A stretch of 64,000 nucleotides of DNA, taken from the NCBI RefSeq assembly GCF_019457905.1, contig NZ_JAHZSV010000030.1, positions 1 to 64,000 on the forward strand, given 5' to 3'. Positions 18,254 to 25,601 of the stretch are shown here, piece after piece. Origin of the DNA: Flagellimonas abyssi (lineage in GTDB: Bacteria; Bacteroidota; Bacteroidia; Flavobacteriales; Flavobacteriaceae). The position numbers and the translations under genes are program-made. The notes beneath the pieces are model-generated. The model worked only from the letters and a program-made list of their open reading frames with translations. It was not told where the DNA came from and made no database searches. The number at the start of each line of letters is the position of its first letter. Position 1 is the first letter of the stretch.

Positions 18254-21200
18254 CTATGCTGAAACATTTTGTTCTTGTGGCGTAAAAGGCGCCAAAACCT
18301 TCAACGCCTTGTCCACACTAGTGATTCTGTCAAATGTCAACAGTAACCGTAAACCTGTTCGGGTCTGTTTTTCCTTAAGCTTGGCCTGTTGGGGATGGCT
18401 CTGTACATATTGCAGCACTTGGGTGAACACGGCACTTTGGTAAAAACTGGATTGCTGGTCCGCAATAAAGTAACCGATAAATTTGCCCTTCTTCATGATC
18501 ACCTTTTCCAAACCAATGTGAGTGGCGATCCATTTAACACGGACGGAATTCATCAAATCCACTACAGGCTCGGGCAACTCGCCAAAACGGTCCACCAATT
18601 GCGCTTCAAATTTCTGTAGGCCTTCCTCGTCCTCTACATCGTTCAATTGGGTGTAGAGGTTTAAGCGTTCGGTAATATTGTTGATGTAATCATCGGGGAA
18701 GAGCAGTTCAAAATCCGTGTCCAACTGCATCTCTTTTACATATACTTTTTCCTTATCGCCCTCAACTTCATCATACAATTCCTTGAACTCGTTTTCCTTG
18801 AGCTCCTCTATGGCTTCGGACAGTATTTTTTGATAGGTCTCAAATCCAATCTCGTTGATAAATCCACTCTGCTCTCCTCCCAACAAGTCACCGGCACCAC
18901 GAATTTCCAAATCCTTCATCGCAATGTTGAAACCACTGCCCAACTCTGTGAATTGTTCGAGGGCTTCGATACGTTTTCGGGCCTCGGTGGTCATCACTTC
19001 ATAAGGTGGTGTGATAAAATAGCAGAAAGCCTTTTTGTTGCTTCGGCCCACACGTCCGCGCATCTGATGAAGGTCGCTCAAACCGAAATTGTTGGCGTTG
19101 TGAATGAAAATGGTGTTGGCGTTGGTCACGTCCAAACCACTTTCAATGATGGTGGTCGAAACCAAAACATCAAACTCACCGTTCATAAAGGAAAGCATCA
19201 AGGTTTCCAGTTTTTTGCCCTCCATTTGTCCGTGTCCAATCCCAATTTTGGCATCGGGCACCAAACGCTGAATCATCCCAGCTACTTCTTTGATGTTCTC
19301 AATGCGATTATGGATGAAGAACACCTGTCCGCCCCGTTGGATTTCGTAGGACACGGCATCACGGATAATGTCCTCATTCAATCGAATCACGTGGCTTTCG
19401 ATAGGGTACCGGTTCGGTGGCGGCGTATTGATGACGGAAAGGTCACGAGCGGCCATCAAACTGAACTGTAGCGTCCTTGGAATCGGTGTGGCGGTCAGTG
19501 TAAGCACATCCACATTTTCTTTGATGGAACGCAGTTTTTCTTTTACGGAAACCCCGAATTTCTGTTCCTCGTCCACAATGAGCAAGCCCAAATCCTTGAA
19601 CTTTACATTTTTGTTGACCAACTGGTGCGTTCCAATAATGATATCCACTTTCCCACTTTCTAAATTCTCTAGGGTCTCCCTTTTCTCCTTCGCTGTTCTA
19701 AAACGGTTGAGGTAATCCACCGTTACCGGCATTTCTTTCAATCGTTCGGAAAATGTTCTATGATGCTGAAAAGCCAAAATCGTGGTGGGAACTAAAATAG
19801 CCACCTGTTTGCCGTTGTCCACGGCTTTAAACGCAGCCCGTATCGCGACTTCTGTTTTCCCAAAACCAACATCCCCACAAATCAAGCGGTCCATAGGGCG
19901 TTCGCTCTCCATATCCTTCTTTACATCCTGAGTGCTTTTCTCTTGGTCCGGAGTATCCTCGTATAAGAAAGAGGCTTCCAATTCGTACTGTAAATAGCTG
20001 TCCGGGGCATATTGAAATCCTTTTTCCAATCGCCGTTTGGCATAGACTTTTATAAGGTCGAAAGCAATCTTTTTGACCCTTGCCTTGGTCTTTTGCTTTA
20101 GTTTTTTCCAAGCTGCGGAACCCAGTTTGAATATTTTGGGAGGTGCTCCGTCCTTGCCGTTGTATTTGGAAATTTTATGCAGCGAATGGATGCTGACGTA
20201 GAGAATATCACGGTCGCCATAAATTAGTTTGATGGCTTCCTGCTTTTTGCCCTCCACATCAATTTTTTGCAACCCACCAAACTTGCCGATACCATGATCA
20301 ATGTGGGTCACATAATCGCCGATTTCCAGTTTGTTGAGTTCCTTCAACGTGATGGCTTGCTTTTTGGCGTAGCCATTCTTCAAATGGAACTTATGGTACC
20401 GCTCAAAAATTTGGTGGTCCGTATAGCACGCAATCTTTAGGTTCTGGTCCACAAAACCTTGGTACAACGGAAAAATGATGGTCTGGTAGTGCACCGTTTC
20501 ATCCACTTCGTTAAAAATGTCGTGAAAGCGTTTAGCCTGTTGCTCGGTGGAGCAGAAAATATAGTTGCTGTAACCCGCATCCCGATTGTCATTAAGATTT
20601 TCAATGAGCAAATCAAACTTTTTGTTGAAAGCTGGCTGGGGTTTGGTGTTGAATTGAATGATGTCACTTCGACTTCGCTCAGTGACCATTTCTCCTGTAT
20701 TTTGGTTGCTGAGCGGAGTCGAAGTACCAATCTCAAAACATAAATAATCCTTCAACTGCCCTTTCAACAAAGCTGAATCCAAAAAGAGTTCCTTGGGCTT
20801 CGCGTGTTTGATCTCTTGACTCAACTTGGCAAAGCTCTCCTCAGCTTTTTCAAAAAAGGAATCAATGCGATCGTAGATCAGCGCAGGGTTTTTCGCAAAG
20901 ACCACCGTGTTGGCGGATATATATTTTAGGAAGCTTTCCCGTATTTCTTCGGTAAACTTATTTTCTACGTTTGGGATAATGGTAATTTTCTTCACCTTGT
21001 CCGTGGAAAGCTGGGTTTCCACATCAAAAGTTCGGATACTGTCCACTTCATCCCCAAAGAACTCGATGCGATAAGGTTCATCGTGCGAGAAGGAGAAAAC
21101 ATCCACGATACCGCCGCGAACAGAAAATTCACCGGGTTCGGTTACAAAATCCACCCGCTTAAACTGATATTCAAACAGCACTTCGTTCAAAAAATCCAAC

Positions 21201-21676
21201 GAGATTTCATCGCCCAATTTAATTTTTTGGGTGTTTCTGTCCAGTTCCTTTCTGGTCACCACTTTCTCAAAAAGGGCATCGGGATACGTAACGATTACCG
21301 CCGGTTTTTTTCTGGAATTGATGCGGTTCAATACCTCGGCACGCAGAAGTACGTTGGCATTGTCCGTTTCCTCGATTTGATAAGGCCTTCGATAACTTCC
21401 GGGATAAAAAAGCACATCTTTTTCTCCAATCAACTGCTCCAAATCATTCAAAAGATAAGCAGCCTCTTCCTTGTCGTTCAAAATCAGCAAGAATGGTGAT
21501 TCGGCAGACTTGAAAGTTTCTGAAATCACAAATGAAAGGGATGAACCTACAAGCCCTTTAAGGCTTATTTTTTGACTATCACTTCGAGCGGAGTCGAGAG
21601 GTTGGGCAATAATCTCCCTCAGTTTCCCGAGTTGGGGAGACTGTTCAAATAATTTGGGAATTAGGGTTTTGGTCAA
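18254..21676 (-). CDS. mfd: Transcription-repair coupling factor Mfd
   Basis: 1140 residues, the usual size. Mfd removes RNA polymerase stalled at lesions and recruits UvrA. Domain order: UvrB-like N-terminal domains (to about 310), CarD-like polymerase-interacting domain (about 450-520, IGDYVTHIDHGIGKFGG), RecG-type translocase with Walker A (GDVGFGKTEVA) and DEEQ (VDEEQKFG), and the C-terminal TRCF domain. Two dispersed-repeat copies lie inside the frame: residues about 26-33, and a 22-codon double element at 317-338 (TSTPLS...VTERSRSD) at the junction before the polymerase-interacting part. The reading frame is intact, so the protein should still be made. Confidence 0.97.
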   Translation of the reverse strand: MTKTLIPKLFEQSPQLGKLREIIAQPLDSARSDSQKISLKGLVGSSLSFVISETFKSAESPFLLILNDKEEAAYLLNDLEQLIGEKDVLFYPGSYRRPYQIEETDNANVLLRAEVLNRINSRKKPAVIVTYPDALFEKVVTRKELDRNTQKIKLGDEISLDFLNEVLFEYQFKRVDFVTEPGEFSVRGGIVDVFSFSHDEPYRIEFFGDEVDSIRTFDVETQLSTDKVKKITIIPNVENKFTEEIRESFLKYISANTVVFAKNPALIYDRIDSFFEKAEESFAKLSQEIKHAKPKELFLDSALLKGQLKDYLCFEIGTSTPLSNQNTGEMVTERSRSDIIQFNTKPQPAFNKKFDLLIENLNDNRDAGYSNYIFCSTEQQAKRFHDIFNEVDETVHYQTIIFPLYQGFVDQNLKIACYTDHQIFERYHKFHLKNGYAKKQAITLKELNKLEIGDYVTHIDHGIGKFGGLQKIDVEGKKQEAIKLIYGDRDILYVSIHSLHKISKYNGKDGAPPKIFKLGSAAWKKLKQKTKARVKKIAFDLIKVYAKRRLEKGFQYAPDSYLQYELEASFLYEDTPDQEKSTQDVKKDMESERPMDRLICGDVGFGKTEVAIRAAFKAVDNGKQVAILVPTTILAFQHHRTFSERLKEMPVTVDYLNRFRTAKEKRETLENLESGKVDIIIGTHQLVNKNVKFKDLGLLIVDEEQKFGVSVKEKLRSIKENVDVLTLTATPIPRTLQFSLMAARDLSVINTPPPNRYPIESHVIRLNEDIIRDAVSYEIQRGGQVFFIHNRIENIKEVAGMIQRLVPDAKIGIGHGQMEGKKLETLMLSFMNGEFDVLVSTTIIESGLDVTNANTIFIHNANNFGLSDLHQMRGRVGRSNKKAFCYFITPPYEVMTTEARKRIEALEQFTELGSGFNIAMKDLEIRGAGDLLGGEQSGFINEIGFETYQKILSEAIEELKENEFKELYDEVEGDKEKVYVKEMQLDTDFELLFPDDYINNITERLNLYTQLNDVEDEEGLQKFEAQLVDRFGELPEPVVDLMNSVRVKWIATHIGLEKVIMKKGKFIGYFIADQQSSFYQSAVFTQVLQYVQSHPQQAKLKEKQTRTGLRLLLTFDRITSVDKALKVLAPFTPQEQNVSA
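20663..20728. repeat. Double palindromic element inserted in frame in mfd
   Basis: Two copies in opposite orientation, 20663-20686 (GTCACT...AGTGAC ends) and 20704-20728 (GGT...ACC ends), are separated by 17 bases. The total is 66 bp, exactly 22 codons, starting and ending on codon boundaries of mfd (Gly317 to Asp338). Confidence 0.85.
21579..21600. repeat. Repeat copy near the mfd N-terminus, in frame
   Basis: The core TCACTTCGAGCGGAGTCGAG resembles the family and translates on the mfd strand as PLDSARSD (about residues 26-33). Confidence 0.6.
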
Positions 21677-21744
21677 TCCAAAAAACTTTGCGGCAAAGAT
21701 AAACCGCGAAAACTTGTACTAAAAATGTTTTTTTGAGTTTCTTA

Positions 21745-21847
21745 TCGTCACGCTGAACTTGTTTCAGCGTCTCACTCGGATACGATTCCGTGTCAAGCAC
21801 GGAATAACAGTCTTTACTTATGTCACTCTGAGGAGAGCGAAGAATCT
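21745..21847. repeat. Dispersed repeats between mfd and pdeM
   Basis: 21751-21780 (CGCTGAACTTGTTTCAGCG...CACTCGGA) and 21784-21810 (ATTCCGTGTCAAGCACGGAAT, a good hairpin) recur upstream of pdeM at 22630-22691. 21821-21847 is a TGTCACTCTGAGG...GCGAAGAATCT unit that runs into the pdeM stop codon. Confidence 0.8.
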
Positions 21848-22478
21848 AAACCTTAATAATACTATCCTCAACAATGGCAAAAACTTCATCCGAATCTTTA
21901 GGGTCAAGGGAATGGGTGCCCGTGAATTGACCGAAAGCTGGGAGAATCATTTGATTGTTGGATTTAAAAAAGCAGGGCAATTTGATGTGTTCCCTTCCAA
22001 AACCTTTGAGTTTAATGGAAGGATGAATATGGCCGCAAAACGTAAAATAGCCCTCACGTTCTTCGGGATGATGGGTCAATAAAAAAGAGTCAATAACCAA
22101 CTCTGGAAATATTGAAATCTTAAGTTGTTTGAACTTTTCGGGGGCAATAATGTCGTGGTTGCCTGCCACCAAAAGGATTTCGGAAGGTGTTTTGCCTACC
22201 CAATTCTCAAACAATTCCCATTCTTTGTTGAGCGATGAATGGAACAGATCGCCCAAAAAGCAGATTTGAAAAGGCTGAAAATCCGAAACGAGTTTATCCA
22301 AAAGCAGAAAGTTTTTGTGAATGGCCTTTCTTGGTACCGCAGCTCCAAATTTTCTGAAATGGGATACCTTGCCCAAGTGTACATCACTGATCAGTAAGAG
22401 TGATTTTTCCTCCCAAAACAATCCACCCAAAGGGTGCAGTTGAAACTCTTGATTATGTATTTGAATATTTTGTCTCAT
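21846..22478 (-). CDS. pdeM: Ligase-associated metallophosphoesterase PdeM
   Basis: 210 residues with the calcineurin-like phosphoesterase motifs: ISDVHLGK (D-x-H), FLGDLFHS (GD), VAGNHD (GNHD) and FCGHIHP (GHxH). It belongs to the small group always found with the bacterial ATP-dependent ligase and DEXH helicase, named as a DNA damage response endonuclease; the true substrate is untested. It is separated from the helicase by 233 bp of repeats rather than tightly coupled, which suggests later insertions split the operon. Confidence 0.92.
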   Translation of the reverse strand: MRQNIQIHNQEFQLHPLGGLFWEEKSLLLISDVHLGKVSHFRKFGAAVPRKAIHKNFLLLDKLVSDFQPFQICFLGDLFHSSLNKEWELFENWVGKTPSEILLVAGNHDIIAPEKFKQLKISIFPELVIDSFLLTHHPEEREGYFTFCGHIHPSIKLKGFGREHIKLPCFFKSNNQMILPAFGQFTGTHSLDPKDSDEVFAIVEDSIIKV

Positions 22479-22507
22479 TTGCCTTCGATACTACAAATTT
22501 AGTTCAA

Positions 22508-22691
22508 TTGTCATTTCGAACCGACCAGCGGGAGCGTGAGAAATCTTTTTTTTCAATGTGTTTTGGAATGAATGGGATTTCTCAATCGTCGTTGCCCTCC
22601 TCATTTCGAAATGACACCTTCTCGCGTTATGCTGAACTTGTTCCAGTATCACTCGGATGAGAGAGATTCCGTGTCGGGGCACGTAATGACA
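22508..22691. repeat. Dispersed repeats between pdeM and the helicase
   Basis: Units: 22508-22546 (TGTCATTTCGAAC...GTGAGAAATCT), about 22573-22616 (GGGATTTCTC...CATTTCGAAATGAC, opposite orientation), 22630-22659 (GCTGAACTTGTTCCAGTATC) and about 22665-22691 (GATTCCGTGTC...ATGACAG). The last two match 21752-21810 in the same order, so pdeM too lies between direct repeat copies. No gene is seen in this 230-bp stretch. Confidence 0.8.
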
Positions 22692-22711
22692 GGTGCTTGG
22701 ATGTTTGTTGG

Positions 22712-25174
22712 TCATTTGGTTAGTTTACTCACCATCCGTTGGATGCGGTCCGCCAATTTTTCGTTGGATAGTTTTTCGCGTAGCCTATCCGTAATAATTG
22801 GGAAGGAGAGAGGCGTAGGTTGGGAGCATTGTTTCCAAACTATATCTTGTTGTGCAATTCGCTCCAAGGCCAATCGTAGTCGACCTTCTTCCAATTGATG
22901 CTCAAAAGTTTCGCTATAGGCTTGCTGATAGAGCAGATTATCATCTTCAAAATCACGGAACACATCAAACAGCAATTCCGAACTGCTTTGCAGATGCTTC
23001 ATTTTGACTCCTTTCTCGGGATAGCCCGTAAAAACCATTCCACTGATGACGGCAATATCACGGAACTTTCTTCGTGCCATTTCATTGGAGTTCAAACTTT
23101 TTTGAAGGTCGGACAACATATACTCCGGCGTAAAAAGGTTGTTGTCCAAAATTTCCTGAATGTTGATTTCCCTGTCCGATAGCAACTCAAACCCATAATC
23201 GTTAAAAGCGAGGGAGCAGGTTATCGGCATCAACAAACTGATGCGATAGGCCAAGAGACTGCTCATCCCTTCGTGAATGGCCCTGCCTTCAAAAGGGTAA
23301 AACATATGGTGGTAGCCATCACGGGTCTTAAAGGTTTCTATCAAAAATTGATGCGGCTGTGGCACTATGCTTTCTTCCCGCTGCTTGGCAAACATCGGCT
23401 GCAATGCTTGTATTTCTTCCGACTGTTCCGAAAACTCCAATTCGGCGGTGTACAATTCCTGCCGCAACAGTTCGGACATCTTTGCGGAAAAACTCAAACG
23501 CCCTCCCATCCAGCTGGGCACTTTGTTGGTTCTCTTTTTGGAATTTCGAACGTGTGCGGCCATCCCTTTGATCCTAATAAATTCCAGATTACGTCCTGCA
23601 AAAGTGAAAACGTCGCCGGGACTCAATTTGGAAATAAAATATTCCTCGATACTGCCAATGTATCCTCCTTTTTGATAGCGAACGGAGATGGTGGCATCGC
23701 CCACAATGGTCCCGATTTGAAACCGATGTCGCATAGCAACCGCCCTGCTGTTCACTTTGAATTTGCCATCTTCTTCAATCTCCACCTTTTTATACTCGTC
23801 GTAGCTCTTCAAACTTTGACTTCCCATCACCAAAAAATTCAACAGCCATTGCCATTGTTCTTCGGTCAAGGTCTGATAACAGAACGTTTGTTTGATTTCA
23901 GGATAGATCTCATCCGGATAAAACCCATCGGAAACCGCCAAAGTGGTCAAATACTGAATAAGGACATCAAAGCTGTTGAGGTATGGTATGCGGTCTTCCA
24001 CGGCGCTGTTCAATACCGCTTTTTGCATGGCCGAAGCCTCAACCAATTCGATGGCGTGCGTGGGCAAGAAATGGATGACACTTTCTTTGCCCGGTCGGTG
24101 CCCGCTACGTCCGGCACGTTGTAAAAAACGAGCTACGCCTTTGGGACCGCCACTTTGGATCACGGTTTCCACAGGCGCAAAATCAACTCCCAGGTCAAGG
24201 CTCGATGTGCAGACCACGGCTTTTAGACTTTGGTTTCGGATGGCCTGCTCCACCCACAATCGGGTTTCTTTGTTGATGCTGCCGTGGTGCATCGCCATTT
24301 CGCCAGCAAACTCGGGGTATTTTTCCAAGATTTTCTGAAACCAGATTTCGCATTGGCTTCGGGTATTGGTAAAAAGCAAGGTGGTTTTACTGTTGTTGAT
24401 GATGGGCACCACCTGATCTAAAAGATGTAATCCCAAGTGCCCGCGCCAAGGAAAGGTTTCCATTTCCTTTGGAACAATACTTTTCACCGTGATTTTTTTG
24501 TTGAGGTTGGCCTTGACCAAGACCGAATTTTCCAATTCTGGCGATGTTGGCCCGAACAGGACTTCGCGAGCTTGCTCCAGATTTCCAATGGTGGCCGATA
24601 TGCCCCAAATGCGTAATTCCTTGCAGATAGTTTTTAATCGGGAGATTCCCAATTCCATTTGAACACCCCGTTTGGTGCCCAAAAGTTCATGCCATTCGTC
24701 CACCACAATGGCGGAGCAGTTTTTGAATGTTTTTTTATAGTCTTTGGATGAGAGCAATAACTGTAAGCTTTCAGGAGTTGTGATCAATAGGTCGGGCATA
24801 TGGGTTCGCATTTTTGCCCGTTCTTTTGCTGATGTGTCCCCAGTTCGAATGCCCACGGTCATTTGGGTTTCCAAATCTTGGGTAATGCGTTCTGCGGATT
24901 GTTTGATTTCCTGGGAAAGTGCTCGCAATGGCGTAATCCAGATGGCTTTTAGTCCTTTTTTGTGCTTGGTCTTGTAATCAGAATTGTTTTTGATGTAGTT
25001 GAGCACGATCGGAAACCAAAGTGCATAGGTTTTGCCGCTTCCAGTGGGAGCGTTCAAAAGGCCATGTTTGCCCTCCAAAAAGGCATTCCAACTCTCTTTT
25101 TGAAAAGAAAATGGTTTCCAGTTTTGTTCTTGGAACCAATTTTCGGCTATTTCTAATAGTTCTTTTCTGTTCAT
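22712..25174 (-). CDS. Ligase-associated DEXH-box helicase (Lhr-like)
   Basis: 820 residues. It has Walker A (APTGSGKT), a DEWH motif II (VVDEWHELL) and motif VI (QRAGRSGHRPG), then a long C-terminal region typical of Lhr-family helicases. The family unwinds DNA or DNA:RNA with ATP and is fixed in the ligase-associated repair cluster with PdeM, the ligase and the MBL exonuclease. The start ATG at 25172-25174 abuts a 24-bp repeat at the edge of the GIY-YIG insertion, so the native leader and ligase-helicase coupling have been replaced. Confidence 0.93.
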   Translation of the reverse strand: MNRKELLEIAENWFQEQNWKPFSFQKESWNAFLEGKHGLLNAPTGSGKTYALWFPIVLNYIKNNSDYKTKHKKGLKAIWITPLRALSQEIKQSAERITQDLETQMTVGIRTGDTSAKERAKMRTHMPDLLITTPESLQLLLSSKDYKKTFKNCSAIVVDEWHELLGTKRGVQMELGISRLKTICKELRIWGISATIGNLEQAREVLFGPTSPELENSVLVKANLNKKITVKSIVPKEMETFPWRGHLGLHLLDQVVPIINNSKTTLLFTNTRSQCEIWFQKILEKYPEFAGEMAMHHGSINKETRLWVEQAIRNQSLKAVVCTSSLDLGVDFAPVETVIQSGGPKGVARFLQRAGRSGHRPGKESVIHFLPTHAIELVEASAMQKAVLNSAVEDRIPYLNSFDVLIQYLTTLAVSDGFYPDEIYPEIKQTFCYQTLTEEQWQWLLNFLVMGSQSLKSYDEYKKVEIEEDGKFKVNSRAVAMRHRFQIGTIVGDATISVRYQKGGYIGSIEEYFISKLSPGDVFTFAGRNLEFIRIKGMAAHVRNSKKRTNKVPSWMGGRLSFSAKMSELLRQELYTAELEFSEQSEEIQALQPMFAKQREESIVPQPHQFLIETFKTRDGYHHMFYPFEGRAIHEGMSSLLAYRISLLMPITCSLAFNDYGFELLSDREINIQEILDNNLFTPEYMLSDLQKSLNSNEMARRKFRDIAVISGMVFTGYPEKGVKMKHLQSSSELLFDVFRDFEDDNLLYQQAYSETFEHQLEEGRLRLALERIAQQDIVWKQCSQPTPLSFPIITDRLREKLSNEKLADRIQRMVSKLTK

Positions 25175-25197
25175 ATTCCGAGCGCAGCGAAGGAATC
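25174..25197. repeat. Left inverted repeat of the GIY-YIG cassette
   Basis: The core CCGAGCGCAGCGAAGGAATC directly adjoins the helicase ATG and is the inverse of 25615-25638. Confidence 0.7.
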
Positions 25198-25213
25198 TGT
25201 CAAATTGATGGGT

Positions 25214-25498
25214 TTACCATTCCAAAGACAAATCCTTCCAATCCGGATTTGTTGCATTGATCAAATCTTCCTTCCTTTTCCGATTACCAGCTTTTAATTG
25301 CTTTTCCCTTTCAAAGGCTTCTTTTATGGTGTCAAATTCTTCAAAATATACCAAGTTATGGCAATTATATCTTTTTGTGAACGAATACGCATATTTGCCG
25401 TTTTTGTGCTCACCTATACGCCTTTGTAAATCATTGGTGGCCCCGATATAGAGTACGGTTTTATTTTTATTCGTTAAGATGTAACAATACCCTTTCAT
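25214..25498 (-). CDS. GIY-YIG single-domain nuclease
   Basis: 94 residues from ATG 25498 (MKGYCYILTNKNK); ATG 25501 is adjacent, and the longer start at 25540 adds an unlikely leader. Key family residues: Tyr in GYCYI, YIG in VLYIGAT, Arg in DLQRRIGEHK and Glu in AFEREKQLK, as in UvrC/YhbQ-type GIY-YIG nucleases, which nick DNA with one metal ion. Proteins of this small type occur in many copies in Bacteroidota. It is not part of the conserved ligase cluster, and its flanking inverted repeats suggest it arrived as a cassette. Confidence 0.88.
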   Translation of the reverse strand: MKGYCYILTNKNKTVLYIGATNDLQRRIGEHKNGKYAYSFTKRYNCHNLVYFEEFDTIKEAFEREKQLKAGNRKRKEDLINATNPDWKDLSLEW

Positions 25499-25601
25499 CA
25501 TTGATGGTGTTTTAAACACATAAATTTCAAACAATAGCATTTGAAATAATCTGTTCGGTTTCTATTTACTGGGGTTATGCTACAAATTCAATTTTTCTGG
25601 T

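Noticed and set aside
18830..19471. 213-codon plus-strand frame
   Set aside because: Antisense to the conserved translocase part of mfd.
16736..22691. CRISPR array
   Set aside because: Repeats are unevenly spaced, palindromic, in both orientations and inside genes. There are no regular spacers and no cas genes.
23273..24124. 283-codon plus-strand frame
   Set aside because: Wholly antisense to the helicase gene, whose protein has clear motifs.
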